Origin: Roseovarius sp. ZX-A-9
GTDB taxonomy: Bacteria; Pseudomonadota; Alphaproteobacteria; Rhodobacterales; Rhodobacteraceae
Direction of reading: 5' to 3'
Assembly: GCF_028369135.1 (NCBI RefSeq)
Contig: NZ_JAPWHW010000005.1
Coordinates: 1-64,000 of the forward strand
DNA: 64,000 bases
The notes under the pieces were generated by a model. The model was not told the origin of the DNA and did not search any database. It worked only from the letters and a program-made list of their open reading frames with translations. This document shows, piece by piece, positions 18,231 to 27,860 of the stretch; the first letter of the stretch is position 1, and each line of letters starts with the position of its first letter. The translations under genes were made by a program, and so were the position numbers.

Positions 18231-19004
18231 ATGACACTCAAGAATATCATATATGCAGCACTGACAGGTGCGATGGCGCTTTCTGGTAGCCAGGCATTTG
18301 CGGCCGACACGCTGCGGATCGGCGTCGAAGGTGCCTACCCGCCGTTTTCCATGAAAGAACCGGACGGCAGCCTGTCGGGTTTCGACATCGACATAGCACT
18401 GGCCCTCTGCGCGCAGATGCAGCGCGAATGCGAACTGGTCGAGCAGGAGTGGGACGGCATGATCCCGGCCCTTGCCGCGCGCAAATACGATGCGATCGTT
18501 GCTTCCATGTCGATCACCGAAGATCGCAAGAAGATGGTCAGCTTCTCCGAGAAATATTACCACACACCCACGCGGTTCATTGCCAAGAAAGGCTCTGATA
18601 TCGAGTTTACCGCTGAAGGCACCAAGGGTGTCCGCATCGGCCTGCTGCGTGGCACGACCTACCAGTGCTACGTGGAAAAGCACCTGCCCAACGCGATTGT
18701 CAGCCTCTATGCCAATCAGGAAGACGTGTATGCGGATTTGGCCAGCGGCCGTCTGGATGCGCAAATCTCGAATTCCATTCAAGCCGTTGATGGGTTCCTG
18801 AGCACGGATGCAGGTCAGGACTTCGATTTCATCGGTGGTGATCTGGATGACAAGGCATGTCTGGGCGAAGGCGTTGGTATCGCCGTGCGCAAGAACGACC
18901 CGCTGGCCGCCGAGCTTTCTGCTGCGATCGAGGCGATCCGCGCCGATGGAAGCTATAAAGCGGAGAACGACAAATACTTTGCGTTCGATATCTACGGCAA
19001 CTGA
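18231..19004 (+). CDS. Polar amino-acid ABC transporter, substrate-binding protein
   Basis: The start is the ATG at 18231 behind AAGGGAG, giving 257 residues with a cleavable signal peptide (cleavage about AFAADT). The bilobed family-3 solute-binding domain follows: GAYPPFSMKEPDGSLSGFDI near the start is typical of lysine/arginine/ornithine-type receptors, and IVASMSITEDRKKMVSF is the hinge-side motif. It should work in the periplasm with the flanking ATPase and permeases. The ligand could be an amino acid or an opine-like derivative; the downstream isochorismatase and RidA remnant would fit a nitrogen compound that is further metabolised. Confidence 0.9.
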   Translation: MTLKNIIYAALTGAMALSGSQAFAADTLRIGVEGAYPPFSMKEPDGSLSGFDIDIALALCAQMQRECELVEQEWDGMIPALAARKYDAIVASMSITEDRKKMVSFSEKYYHTPTRFIAKKGSDIEFTAEGTKGVRIGLLRGTTYQCYVEKHLPNAIVSLYANQEDVYADLASGRLDAQISNSIQAVDGFLSTDAGQDFDFIGGDLDDKACLGEGVGIAVRKNDPLAAELSAAIEAIRADGSYKAENDKYFAFDIYGN

Positions 19005-19083
19005 TCTGCACAGCACCTGAGTGTGGGGGCGGCCCGGATTGTCGCCCCTACTTCATCAAGAAACTTGGCAACGGGAGTCGCCG

Positions 19084-19773
19084 ATGGATACGGTTTTTGA
19101 ATATCGTGAAGTCATCATCAGCGGAACACTGGTCACGATTTCGCTCGCCATTCTGTCGCTTCTTTTGTCAATCCTGTGCGGGCTTGCTGGCGCATTTCTA
19201 AAGATGTCGCAATCGCGCGCACTGCAAAAAGTAGGCAATGCCTATACGACGCTGATCCGGAGCGTGCCGGAACTTGTGTTGATGATGCTGATTTTCTATG
19301 GCGGCCAAGTTGCCTTGAACAACCTGGGCGCCGCGACTGGCCTTTGGGACTACATCGAAATCAATCAATTCGTGGCAGGTGTTCTGACGCTGGGCTTCAT
19401 ATTTGGCGCCTACATGGCCGAGACATTCCGCGGCGCCATTCTGGCCATTCCCAAGGGGCAGTTGGAGGCTGCAATTGCCGCGGGCATGAGCCCCTACAAG
19501 GTTTTCACGGTGGTCACCTGGCCGCAGATGGTGCGATACGCCTTACCCAGCTTTGCCAACAACTGGCTCGTGCTGGTTAAATCCACGGCGCTGGTTTCAG
19601 TCATCGGTCTGCACGATCTTGTCTGGAACGCCGTCGCTGCAGGCAGATCCGTGCAGCAACTGTTCTCTTTCATGATTGCAGTGCTTCTCATCTACCTGGT
19701 CATCACAGCCATTTCCGATGTGGCCCTGCGATGGGTGGAGCGCAGGTACAGCGCCGGCATGGTCAGGGGGTAG
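19084..19773 (+). CDS. Polar amino-acid ABC transporter, permease 1
   Basis: This 229-residue integral membrane protein of the HisQ/OccQ type starts at ATG 19084 behind GGGAGTCG. It has about five membrane helices and the ABC-permease coupling (EAA) loop QLEAAIAAGMSPYKVFTVV followed by the P-x-x-x-x-P region. It is followed after 4 bp by the second permease gene, so the two are translated together and form a heterodimeric channel with the ATPase at 17396. Confidence 0.9.
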   Translation: MDTVFEYREVIISGTLVTISLAILSLLLSILCGLAGAFLKMSQSRALQKVGNAYTTLIRSVPELVLMMLIFYGGQVALNNLGAATGLWDYIEINQFVAGVLTLGFIFGAYMAETFRGAILAIPKGQLEAAIAAGMSPYKVFTVVTWPQMVRYALPSFANNWLVLVKSTALVSVIGLHDLVWNAVAAGRSVQQLFSFMIAVLLIYLVITAISDVALRWVERRYSAGMVRG

Positions 19774-19777
19774 ATCC

Positions 19778-20563
19778 ATGGAACCGGAGCGCACGTTTTC
19801 CGATTACCTCCGCTCTTTCAGCGAAGGTGCGTCACCACTCGACTTCATGCTGGTCTATGACCATCTGGATCGGTTTTTCTACGGCGCCCTTGTCACACTT
19901 GAGCTGACGTTCTTGGCGCTGGCTCTGGGCGGATTGCTCGCCATTCCGATGGCCATTGCGCGCGCCTACAAAACGCCTTTCCTCAATCCTGCCATATGGG
20001 GTTTCACTTATCTGTTTCGCGGCACGCCGCTCCTAGTTCAGCTTTACCTTATCTACTACGGTCTGGGCCAATTCGAGACGGTGCGCGAGAGCTTCCTGTG
20101 GGACCCGCTGCTCAGCAGCCCCTGGTGGTGTGTCTTGATCGCGTTCGTCCTGAACAGTTCTGCCTACACAACCGAATTCCTGCGCGGAGCGATCGAAACA
20201 ACCCCGGCAGGAGAAATTGAGGCCGCCAAAGCCTGTGGAATGAGCCCGTTTACCCGGATGCGTCTGGTTGTGCTGCCAAGTGCATTTCGCCGGGCCCTGC
20301 CCGCCTATTCGAATGAGGTCATCTTCACGATCCACGGCTCAGCCATTGCCAGCCTCGTCACCGTTCAGGACCTTCTGGGCGCGGGGCGTTGGCTGAACGG
20401 GCGCTACTATCTGGCCTACGAAGGGTTCGTGACCGCGATGGTCTTTTACATGGTCATCGTCTTCATCATCACGCGCATCTTCAAGCTGGCCGAGAAGCGG
20501 TATCTCAGGCACCTGCGCGCGCGCGATACGGCCGACCCGCCAGCATTGGTCGCGCAACCCTGA
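19778..20563 (+). CDS. Polar amino-acid ABC transporter, permease 2
   Basis: This 261-residue HisM/OccM-type permease begins at ATG 19778, four bases after the previous stop. LVTLELTFLALALGGLLAI opens the transmembrane domain, and the coupling loop is GEIEAAKACGMSPFTRMRL. It pairs with the preceding permease. The N-terminal 25 residues before the first membrane helix are hydrophilic, as usual for this subunit. Confidence 0.9.
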   Translation: MEPERTFSDYLRSFSEGASPLDFMLVYDHLDRFFYGALVTLELTFLALALGGLLAIPMAIARAYKTPFLNPAIWGFTYLFRGTPLLVQLYLIYYGLGQFETVRESFLWDPLLSSPWWCVLIAFVLNSSAYTTEFLRGAIETTPAGEIEAAKACGMSPFTRMRLVVLPSAFRRALPAYSNEVIFTIHGSAIASLVTVQDLLGAGRWLNGRYYLAYEGFVTAMVFYMVIVFIITRIFKLAEKRYLRHLRARDTADPPALVAQP

Positions 20564-20628
20564 CCCACACTCACCCTCGAAAAACCAATATGCCCCCGGT
20601 TCCGATTGGGGCAAAAAAAGGAAAAAAC

Positions 20629-21252
20629 ATGGCCAATCCGAACGGTACAAAAAGAGACATCATCGAAGGCAAGGCAGCGCTGATTGTCATTGATATCCAA
20701 CAAGGCACATTCGTGCAAAAGGAAGTCCGTTCCATTGACCATATGCCGGACTATGCAGAGCGCATGGCGCGCACCCGGATCGTGATAGACAAGGCGCGCG
20801 AGGTCGGCATTCCCGTCGTGTTCATTCAGGAAATCCATCGCGCCGACTTGATCGACTTTGGCCGCGAACTTGATGGGGATGAAGACATTCATTGCCTTGA
20901 CAGCAATCCCGAAACCGAAATTGCCAAGGACGTGCTGGGGTTTCGCAAAGATGACTATCTTATCCAGAAACGCAGATATTCCGCATTCTATGGCACGGAT
21001 CTTGAAATCCTATTGAAGGGTCTGAAGGCCGAAACTCTCATCCTGACAGGCGGATTGACAGACGTGTGCGTGCACTACACCTTTGCCGACGCCCATCAGG
21101 GAGATTACTTCTGCCGTGTCATTGAAGATTGCGTCGCCGGGTCCAACACCGCAGCGCATGAGGCCTCGCTGCGCGCCATGGAATATCTGCAGACAGGCGC
21201 GGTACGGTCTCTGGACGAAGTGCTGACCGCGATGAGCGCGCAGAACAGCTGA
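20629..21252 (+). CDS. Cysteine hydrolase, isochorismatase family
   Basis: This 207-residue enzyme carries the family triad: D22 in LIVIDIQQGTF, K114 in YLIQKRRYSAFYGTDLE and C147 in GGLTDVCVHYT. Members hydrolyse amides or ureido compounds such as nicotinamide, carbamoylated amines or peroxyureidoacrylate. The ATG at 20629 is preferred because AAGG lies just upstream; an ATG at 20590 in the same frame is possible. Its place directly after an amino-acid importer suggests that it acts on the imported compound or on a breakdown product of it. Confidence 0.87.
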   Translation: MANPNGTKRDIIEGKAALIVIDIQQGTFVQKEVRSIDHMPDYAERMARTRIVIDKAREVGIPVVFIQEIHRADLIDFGRELDGDEDIHCLDSNPETEIAKDVLGFRKDDYLIQKRRYSAFYGTDLEILLKGLKAETLILTGGLTDVCVHYTFADAHQGDYFCRVIEDCVAGSNTAAHEASLRAMEYLQTGAVRSLDEVLTAMSAQNS

Positions 21253-21275
21253 CCGCGCATCCGAAGGAGGCAACC

Positions 21276-22157
21276 TTGGCCAGTCCTCAAGCACGTGCTG
21301 CCGTCCTGGCTCTCTTTGCGTCCGCGATGCTCAGCTTTATCGATAATTTCGTGGGCCGGGTCGCCGAAGAGGCGGCGATCTGGCAGTTTCAGGTCGTTCG
21401 CGCGCTCATCGCGATCCCACTTCTGCTGACTTTTGGACGTATGACAGGGCAGGCACTGCGCCCGGCCAATTTTCTGAACACCGCCTTGCGGAGCCTGTCC
21501 GTATCCGTCGGCCTGCTGGTATATTTTGCAGCGTTGGGAGTGTTGCCGGTCGCGCAGGCAGGAGCCGGACTATTCAGTGCGCCGATATGGGTGCTTCTAC
21601 TGTCCGCTCTTCTCTTCAGGGCGCGGATCACGCTGTTTCAGGTCCTCGCGATACTGGCGGGATTTGCCGGGGTGTTGATGCTGCTGCAGCCAGATCCCGA
21701 AACGCTGAACATGCTGTCGTTTTTGCCCCTGATCGCCGGTCTGTTTTACGGGTTGGGCATGTTGCTGACCCCGTATCTGTGTGGTGACGAAACGCCAGTC
21801 GCCTTGGCGATTGGCATCTTCATCGCCATCGGGACGATCAGTCTGGCAATGCTGTTCTACTTCAGCCTGTTCCCCGTCGCGGACGCGACCTTCCTGACCG
21901 GGGGCTGGGTACCACCCACTCCAAGGTTCTTCTGGCTCACATCCTTTCAGGCCGCAGGCGCCGTTATCGCGGTAACCTGTATCGCCGAAGCCTACCGTAT
22001 TGGCACTCCCTCGAAGGTCGCGGTGTTCGAATACTCCTTCCTGATCTTCGCCAGCATATGGGGCTTCATGCTGTGGGGCGTGATGACCAACGCGCTCGCA
22101 ATGATCGGAATCGCGGTCATCCTGATATCCGGCACGGCTCTCACTTTGAGGTCATGA
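21276..22157 (+). CDS. DMT-family (EamA) transporter
   Basis: This 293-residue membrane protein has about ten hydrophobic helices in two EamA repeats. It starts with a TTG preceded by GGAGGC at a normal distance. EamA proteins usually export metabolites or amino acids. It closes the importer/hydrolase operon and could act as a safety exporter. Its stop overlaps the start of a decayed RidA gene (ATG at 22154), which suggests that the operon once continued. Confidence 0.85.
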   Translation: MASPQARAAVLALFASAMLSFIDNFVGRVAEEAAIWQFQVVRALIAIPLLLTFGRMTGQALRPANFLNTALRSLSVSVGLLVYFAALGVLPVAQAGAGLFSAPIWVLLLSALLFRARITLFQVLAILAGFAGVLMLLQPDPETLNMLSFLPLIAGLFYGLGMLLTPYLCGDETPVALAIGIFIAIGTISLAMLFYFSLFPVADATFLTGGWVPPTPRFFWLTSFQAAGAVIAVTCIAEAYRIGTPSKVAVFEYSFLIFASIWGFMLWGVMTNALAMIGIAVILISGTALTLRS

Positions 22158-22340
22158 GCCAAGTTCTTGCCCACAATGACGCAGTTTATCTCGCAGGACA
22201 GGTAGCAACCACAGGCGCAAGTCTCGCGCTGCTATCCTCCGATTGACTGAACCCGATACATAAACTTCTGGCCGAAGTCGGTTCTGGCAAGTTATTTGGC
22301 GTTGGTCCCGTCGATACCCTTCTGGTCAGATATCCGCCAA
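22154..22340 (+). pseudogene. RidA-family remnant
   Basis: The frame from 22154 reads MSQVLAHNDAVYLAGQVATT, the typical beginning of RidA/YjgF enamine deaminases, and stops at 22246 after 30 codons. In another frame, IHKLLAEVGSGK resembles the next conserved RidA helix, then similarity fades. So a RidA gene overlapping the EamA gene end has been broken. RidA proteins often accompany amide hydrolases, which suits the operon. Confidence 0.55.
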
Positions 22341-22519
22341 TTCCTGCACTGCGCTCCTACTGCCAATCAAATCCTGCGCGATCGACGGGTGATTGCCCTG
22401 CTGAAGCCCCGCCGTAGCATCAGATCGCTTGACCAAAGATGGCACTGAGCCAGCGCTAAATTCCTTACTACTACCCAAATCGGCAAAAACAGTGTATATG
22501 TCGCTACCATCGAACCAAC

Positions 22520-22547
22520 TTGCAACTGGTCGATCATACGATATAGG
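22520..22547 (+). promoter_or_regulatory. Candidate rpsU promoter
   Basis: TTGCAA and TATAGG are separated by 16 bp, about 70 bp upstream of the rpsU start, giving a sigma-70-type promoter. This is by inspection only. Confidence 0.35.
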
Positions 22548-22616
22548 GAACTGTTACCAGTCGGCCGAATCCTGAATGCAGGTCCGACTCCAAATTAGAG
22601 AGATGGTGTCTACCAC

Positions 22617-22820
22617 ATGCAGGTCAGTGTTCGCGACAACAATGTCGATCAAGCCCTCCGGGTACTTAAGAAGAAATTGCAGAAGGAAGGCGTTTTCCGC
22701 GAAATGAAGCTCAAGCAGCATTTCGAGAAACCCTCCGAGAAGAACGCGCGGCAGAAAGCTGAAGCGATTCGCCGTGCGCGCAAGCTGGCGCGCAAGAAAT
22801 TAGAGCGCGAAGCTGGGTAA
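22617..22820 (+). CDS. rpsU: 30S ribosomal protein S21
   Basis: This 67-residue basic protein matches bS21 along its length: [20 protein letters not shown] at the start, then [19 protein letters not shown] and an Arg/Lys-rich tail ([14 protein letters not shown]). It binds the small subunit near the anti-Shine-Dalgarno end and assists initiation. It stands alone, with its own candidate promoter and a terminator at 22846, and divides the importer operon region from the secreted-protein genes. Confidence 0.97.
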   Translation: MQVSVRDNNVDQALRVLKKKLQKEGVFREMKLKQHFEKPSEKNARQKAEAIRRARKLARKKLEREAG

Positions 22821-22845
22821 AATCTACCCTTACCACTGAGAATAC

Positions 22846-22879
22846 AAAACCTCCGGTGCCCAAGCGCAGCGGGGGTTTT
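22846..22879 (+). terminator. Rho-independent terminator of rpsU
   Basis: AAAACCTCCG and CGGGGGTTTT form a stem with one G-U pair and a 14-nt loop, ending in a run of T. It lies 26 bp after the rpsU stop. Confidence 0.7.
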
Positions 22880-23097
22880 AGTCCTGAGAAAATTCTTCTC
22901 AGAAGGCAGCCCGAGACATTGAAGTCAGCGGAACGTCGTTGAAGACGGGAAATGCTGCACGACGTACCAATGTCTTCAATGCGAAAGCGGCGGATCGGCG
23001 ACACCGCCCGAAAACCTCAACAGCCTGACCGCCTGCCCTGCAAAGAAAACGGGAGGCCGAAGCCTCCCGCATGACGTTTGAAAAGAGCCGTGTTTTG

Positions 23098-23823
23098 TCA
23101 GGCCGCTTTGCGACGACGCCCCGCGAAGCCAAGACCACCAAGGGCAAACACGAGCAGCGGCAATGCTGCTGGCACCGGCACCGGCGTGACCTTGATGGCA
23201 GTGGAGCCGAGCAGTTGGTTCTGGGTGTTGAAAATGCTGAGCCTGATATCGTAGATGCCCAGTTCGACTGGCGCCCCCAAAATGAAGCCATAATTCACCG
23301 AATTCTGCGCCACTGTCGCACCTGCGACCGGTGTCCCGGTATTATCGTACGTTCCGCCGCCATTCGGTGTCGCGTTGGTGCCGTAATAGGCGTCAAAATC
23401 GAACGGGTCATACGAAAGAAAATTCGTTCCTGCGGTCGGATCGATATCGACCTCGAGCAGGGCAGATGCACCGCTTGCGATCAGTTGGCTGATGCTGCGC
23501 TTGGTCGCCTCAGTGTTGACATGCCATTCAAAGTTGAACACCGAACGGTTCGCCGGCGTCCCCGCTGTCGGTGCGAAAGAATAGGTGTCGACACCATCCC
23601 AGTTAAACGTGTTCTCCGGCAGGCCAGCGTCGTTGTACCGAAGCTTGGCTCGGAGGCCGATTTCAACGTTGCCACGAGCTGTGGTAACGTTGGACACCGT
23701 GAAGCTGCCGTTGGCATTGCCACTTCCGAAAATAATATCGGGGGCAACCGAACTTGCTTGCGCCGCGGTTCCAAGCAACACTGATACGAAGGCTGCAACC
23801 GCACTATTTTTCAAAACTCTCAT
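23098..23823 (-). CDS. Secreted protein with VPxPA-CTERM sorting signal
   Basis: This 241-residue protein starts at the ATG at 23821-23823 with a signal peptide (MRVLKNSAVAAFVSVLLGTA, cleavage about AQA-SS). The C-terminus has the tripartite exosortase signal: VPVPAALPLL, a hydrophobic segment and GRRRKAA. The mature part is a beta-rich, Gly/Asn/Thr-rich domain of unknown function. Such proteins are recognised by an exosortase and released or anchored at the outer surface, often with exopolysaccharide. No exosortase gene is present in the window. Two further VPxPA-CTERM proteins lie at 24213 and 39038. Confidence 0.82.
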   Translation of the reverse strand: MRVLKNSAVAAFVSVLLGTAAQASSVAPDIIFGSGNANGSFTVSNVTTARGNVEIGLRAKLRYNDAGLPENTFNWDGVDTYSFAPTAGTPANRSVFNFEWHVNTEATKRSISQLIASGASALLEVDIDPTAGTNFLSYDPFDFDAYYGTNATPNGGGTYDNTGTPVAGATVAQNSVNYGFILGAPVELGIYDIRLSIFNTQNQLLGSTAIKVTPVPVPAALPLLVFALGGLGFAGRRRKAA

Positions 23824-24212
23824 CGTTAACTCCAAATTACTATTCACGTAGCGCCCCCGGTCATGGTGCAATTTGTCCTCCGGACAGATGCTGAGCCGAT
23901 CTCAGTAACGGCGACTCCCACCAGACGTACAGAGCTGCCGTAACACATTTTGGCCACGATCTCCAGCCTCGTGTAATTTCCCCTCTGAACGGCCCCATTA
24001 TGTTGTCCAAGCGTCAGCTCGCCAAACGATGGTAGCGGCGTTCAAACCTTCGATTGAATTGTTGTGTACAGCTTGGCCCGGTAACTTCGGAGGACCGCCC
24101 CCGCCGTTTGTGTGTGTGGGGGGGGGGGCGGTACGATACAAATCCCGTGGCGACCGGGGGCCTCCGGGCGCAAGACCTGAGAAGGCGCCGATCGCGCCCC
24201 GGTCGGGGCTGC
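23824..24212. other. Intergenic stretch with G11 run and hairpin
   Basis: No gene was found between the two VPxPA-CTERM genes. At 24118-24128 there is a run of 11 G preceded by GTGTGTGT. Together with CCGCCCCC at 24096-24103 it can fold into a G/C hairpin (24096-24131). It may terminate the gene at 24213, and a run of this length is prone to slippage. Confidence 0.5.
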
Positions 24213-25004
24213 TTACGTGTTACGCTTGCGCAGGACTCTCAGCCCACCCAAAGCGCCCAACAGAAGAAGCGCCGTTGCAGGCAGGGGCACGGGGGTAAGC
24301 GTTGGCACCTCGTTGACACCGACACGGATCTGATAGCTTCCGTCGTTGTCGTCATATGCGCCCGGCACGCCATTGAACCCAAATGCATCCGGCACCCCGA
24401 AAAACAGGCGCGTGGCGCTGACTGGTGCAACGAATTCGTGAAAGACGCCGCCCGAAGTCTGGCCATCTCCGATGAAGAAGATTTGCCCGATCTCGGGGGA
24501 AAGGGTCGCGAAATCCGTCCCGATCGTTCCAAAATCAAGCGTGGCAGGAGGCGCAACACCCGTCGGGATGCTATTTGCCAGAAAAACGCCAACCAAGGCG
24601 CCCTGCGTCCCCTTGTAGCCGCTGATGCCGCCGAAAGACGAGATCGAGCTGGATGTTAGGGTAGAGTTCCCCTCGGGGCCGAAAAGAACGCCCGGACCGT
24701 TGAAGAAGTTGATCCCCCCGACAACCGGGTCGAGCACGCGCACCACGTCGCCCCCCGCAACCGCGATAGAGTCGGGAAGCGTTTCCAGTGCTTCTTCGGG
24801 TGTTGCGCCGGAATGGCGCAGCATCCCATCTTCTGTCGCCGGTGAACTGTCCCCCCAAGGCGCACTCGCCGCAGGAATGGGGATGTCGGTGCGACCTGCC
24901 AGGAAAATGGCATCCGTCCCATCAACATTCACTGTAAAGGTTGCCGCGAGCGCAGGCGTCGACAGCCCAGCCACCATCACGGCTGAAATCAGTAATGACC
25001 GCAT
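24213..25004 (-). CDS. Secreted protein with VPLPA-CTERM sorting signal
   Basis: This 263-residue protein begins at the ATG at 25002-25004, preceded by GGTGGGGGAA. A signal peptide (MRSLLISAVMVAGLSTPALA) is followed by a domain of about 210 residues rich in Gly, Ser and Asp. The C-terminus is a textbook VPLPATALLLLGALGGL signal ending in RKRNT. It was not placed in a named family by eye. It lies upstream of a second VPxPA-CTERM gene in the same direction but about 390 bp away, so they are probably separate transcription units. Confidence 0.82.
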   Translation of the reverse strand: MRSLLISAVMVAGLSTPALAATFTVNVDGTDAIFLAGRTDIPIPAASAPWGDSSPATEDGMLRHSGATPEEALETLPDSIAVAGGDVVRVLDPVVGGINFFNGPGVLFGPEGNSTLTSSSISSFGGISGYKGTQGALVGVFLANSIPTGVAPPATLDFGTIGTDFATLSPEIGQIFFIGDGQTSGGVFHEFVAPVSATRLFFGVPDAFGFNGVPGAYDDNDGSYQIRVGVNEVPTLTPVPLPATALLLLGALGGLRVLRKRNT

Positions 25005-25405
25005 AGTAAATTCCCCCACCACCAAAAAAGTATATAATATTACGTATTGATACCTCAATTTCTGCGAAATTTCAACTAAATGGCAAATGCTAGGCGCCTG
25101 CACCTCTCTGGTAGGGCGTACCTGTCAGAGCCTCCGCGGCCGCGACGCAGGCCAAAGAATGCCTTGGCAACGATACCGTCCATCGGACCCGTATGGCCCC
25201 CGCGCAGTGAAACAGGCGGACGGCATGACGCCCGGGCCGAAAACGGGACCAGCCACACCTGAGCATACCACGCTGAATATACCGGCGGCGCGGCTGATCC
25301 CCGGAAGGCTGATCGGTCTGGAGGGGATCAGCCCTCTTTCACGCCTTTTTCCACCTGCTCGCGGGCGCTCGCCACGTTGCCCCCAAGCGACGCCGGGGCA
25401 TCAGA
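25005..25405. other. Intergenic stretch with a 10-bp inverted repeat
   Basis: No gene was found. GCTGATCCCC (25293-25302) and GGGGATCAGC (25323-25332) form a perfect 10-bp stem with a 20-nt loop about 75 bp after the ctaD stop. It lacks a T run but may end ctaD transcription. The part near 25005-25030 should hold the promoter of the VPLPA-CTERM gene. Confidence 0.45.
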
Positions 25406-27070
25406 TCAGGGGGCCGTCCCTCTGTCCCAATCCGACGGTTTCGGCAGTTGCTCGAACGTGTGTTCCGGCACCGGTGATGGAACGGTCCATTCCAGCGTAT
25501 CGGCATATTCGTTCCAGTAGCTCGCCCGCGTCTCGCGCCGGCCTGCCAGAAGGGTGTAGAAGATGATCCCGATGAACAGCAGGAGCGATGCGAAGGACAG
25601 CAGCGCGCCCCAGCTCGATACCTCGTTCCACTTGGCGAATGCCTCGGGGTAGTCGATATAGCGTCGCGGCATCCCCTGACGCCCGAGAAAATGCTGCGGA
25701 AAGAAGGTCAGGTTGGCGCCGATGAAGAACATCCAGAAATGCAGCTTGCCCGCCCATTCCGGATATTGCCGCCCCGACATCTTGGCGAGCCAGTAGTAAA
25801 CCCCGGCCAACAACGCAAAGATCGCTCCAAGGCTCATCACGTAGTGAAAATGCGCGACCACATAATAGGTATCGTGATAGGCGCGGTCCAGGCTGGCCTG
25901 CGCCACCACGACGCCCGTCACACCGCCGACGGTGAACAGGAAGATAAAGCCCATGGCGAACAGCATCGGCGTCTTGAACTGGATCGAGCCACCCCACATC
26001 GTCGCCAGCCAGGAAAAGATCTTGATCCCCGTCGGCACCGCGATAGTGACGGATGCGATCTGAAAAAAGCCCTGTTGGGGCAGCGACATGCCAGAGGTGA
26101 ACATATGGTGCGCCCAGACGAGGAACCCCATGCCGCCGATGGCGATCAGAGCAAAGACCATCGGCAGATAGCCAAAGATCGACTTGCGCGAGAAAGTCGC
26201 AATCACGTGGCTGATGATGCCAAAGCCGGGCAGGACGACGATATAGACCTCCGGATGGCCGAAGAACCAGAACAGGTGCTGATAAAGCATCGGGTCGCCG
26301 CCGCCCGAGGGATCGAAGAATGTCGTGGCAAAGTTGCGGTCGGTCAACAGCATCGTCACGGCCCCCGCCAGCACCGGCACCGCCATCAGCAGCATCCACG
26401 CGGTGACAAAGATCGACCAGGCAAACAGCGGCACCTTGAACAGCACCATCCCCGGCGCGCGCATGTTCAGGAAAGTGGTGATCATGTTGATCGCACCCAG
26501 AATCGAACTGGCGCCCGAGACGTGAATGGCAAAGATCGCAAGGTCCATCGAAATGCCGCCGTCATGGACCGATAGCGGCGCGTAGAGCGTCCAGCCCACA
26601 CCGGCCCCGTGCGAGCTGTCCCCACCGGGCGCAAAGAACGACGCGATGGCCAGCCCCGCGCCCGCGACGAACAGCCAGTAGCTGAGGTTGTTGAGCCGCG
26701 GAAACGCCATGTCCGGCGCACCGATCATCAACGGCATGAAGTAATTCCCGAAACCACCGAATAGCGCCGGGATCACCACGAAAAACATCATCAGGACACC
26801 GTGATAGGTGACAAGGATATTCCAGAAATGCCCGTTCGGCGTGCACTCTGCCGCCGCAGGCCAGAAGCGCAGCCCTTCCAGGCACATGTACTGCACGCCC
26901 GGCTCCATCAGTTCCAGCCGCATGAAAACCGACAGCTCCGCCGCGATCAGCCCGATCGCCCCCGCCGTGAACAGGTAGAGGATGCCAATGTCCTTGTGGT
27001 TGGTCGACATGAACCAGCGGGTAAAGAGGCCGCGATTGTCGTGGGGATGGGATATCGTTGCTTCGCTCAT
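25406..27070 (-). CDS. ctaD: Cytochrome c oxidase subunit I (aa3 type)
   Basis: This 554-residue protein is the catalytic subunit of an A-type haem-copper oxidase, in the inner membrane with twelve predicted helices. HPEVY carries the CuB His, the proton-relay Glu and the cross-linked Tyr. [10 protein letters not shown] supplies further CuB histidines and VAHFHYVMS the haem ligands. The D-channel segment [24 protein letters not shown] keeps its Asn, Asp and Asn, and the K-channel Lys lies in PTGIKIFSW. Subunits II and III are not adjacent, which is usual in Rhodobacteraceae. It follows the RIC gene by 31 bp on the same strand, so the two may be co-transcribed and possibly NO- or oxygen-controlled. 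Whether this is the main or an accessory ctaD cannot be told. Confidence 0.95.
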   Translation of the reverse strand: MSEATISHPHDNRGLFTRWFMSTNHKDIGILYLFTAGAIGLIAAELSVFMRLELMEPGVQYMCLEGLRFWPAAAECTPNGHFWNILVTYHGVLMMFFVVIPALFGGFGNYFMPLMIGAPDMAFPRLNNLSYWLFVAGAGLAIASFFAPGGDSSHGAGVGWTLYAPLSVHDGGISMDLAIFAIHVSGASSILGAINMITTFLNMRAPGMVLFKVPLFAWSIFVTAWMLLMAVPVLAGAVTMLLTDRNFATTFFDPSGGGDPMLYQHLFWFFGHPEVYIVVLPGFGIISHVIATFSRKSIFGYLPMVFALIAIGGMGFLVWAHHMFTSGMSLPQQGFFQIASVTIAVPTGIKIFSWLATMWGGSIQFKTPMLFAMGFIFLFTVGGVTGVVVAQASLDRAYHDTYYVVAHFHYVMSLGAIFALLAGVYYWLAKMSGRQYPEWAGKLHFWMFFIGANLTFFPQHFLGRQGMPRRYIDYPEAFAKWNEVSSWGALLSFASLLLFIGIIFYTLLAGRRETRASYWNEYADTLEWTVPSPVPEHTFEQLPKPSDWDRGTAP

Positions 27071-27101
27071 CGGGTCCTCCGGGCGGGGTGAATGATCGGA
27101 G

Positions 27102-27779
27102 TCAGGCGTTGGACGTGGCTTCGAATCGAGGGAAAAGAATGTTGTTTTCCAGGTGGATGTGCTCCATCAGATCGGTCTTGAACTGGGCCACGCCGGCATA
27201 GAGCGCCTGCCAGGACCGGCAGGCGCCACCGGGCGGTGTCTGGGCCCGGGTCAGCGTGTCGATCTGTTGCAGGACCGTGCCGTGGTCGTCATGGTCATGA
27301 CGCATCTGGCTGATCGGCACATCAAGGGCCCCAGCGCCCTGCCGCCGCATGGCCGGAAAAAGGATCAACTCCTCCTTTTTCATATGCACTTCCATCTCGC
27401 CAATCGCCTGTTGCAGGATTTCGGCCAGCCCCAAGGGCACCTCCGGGTGATCGGAATGCACCGCTTCGACCTTGCGCGACAGCGCCACCAGCTCGGGCAG
27501 TTGCCGCCGATGCGCCTCGTGATAGCGGGTCTGGATATGAGCGATCAGCGCGTCGGTCTCATGTGGCACCTCAGGTTGCGCGCTGGCATCCAGCGCCGCC
27601 AGTGCATCGGTGATCGGCGCCACGTCCAGCCCACGCTGATCTGCCACCTGTTGCAACGACGCGTCGCCGTGGCAGCAAAAATCTATGTCGTACTTGCGGA
27701 AAATGCCGGTCGCCCCCGGCAGGTTGGCCGCGATCTGGCCAACGGGCTGGGTCAGTAACGGTTCAGGAATAGAGGTCAT
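27102..27779 (-). CDS. ric: Iron-sulfur cluster repair di-iron protein (RIC/ScdA/YtfE)
   Basis: This 225-residue protein begins at the ATG at 27777-27779 (MTSIPEPLL). The N-terminal ScdA domain has [11 protein letters not shown]. The C-terminal hemerythrin-like domain supplies His/Glu ligands in [43 protein letters not shown] and [13 protein letters not shown]. Relatives restore iron-sulfur clusters damaged by nitric oxide or peroxide and are typically induced by NO. It lies 31 bp upstream of ctaD and is divergent from the DUF6522 gene; a palindrome with CAATACC half-sites sits between them. Confidence 0.92.
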   Translation of the reverse strand: MTSIPEPLLTQPVGQIAANLPGATGIFRKYDIDFCCHGDASLQQVADQRGLDVAPITDALAALDASAQPEVPHETDALIAHIQTRYHEAHRRQLPELVALSRKVEAVHSDHPEVPLGLAEILQQAIGEMEVHMKKEELILFPAMRRQGAGALDVPISQMRHDHDDHGTVLQQIDTLTRAQTPPGGACRSWQALYAGVAQFKTDLMEHIHLENNILFPRFEATSNA

Positions 27780-27860
27780 GGGACGCACCACTGTCTGTCG
27801 CGCGTGGCGGGACGGGAGCCATTCTCGTCGCGCTGACGCATCGAGTCTAATTGGAGTTTG

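Noticed and set aside
25406..27070. A full oxidase operon around ctaD
   Set aside because: No subunit II, III or assembly gene lies next to it; only the subunit IV micro-gene occurs, 10 kb away.
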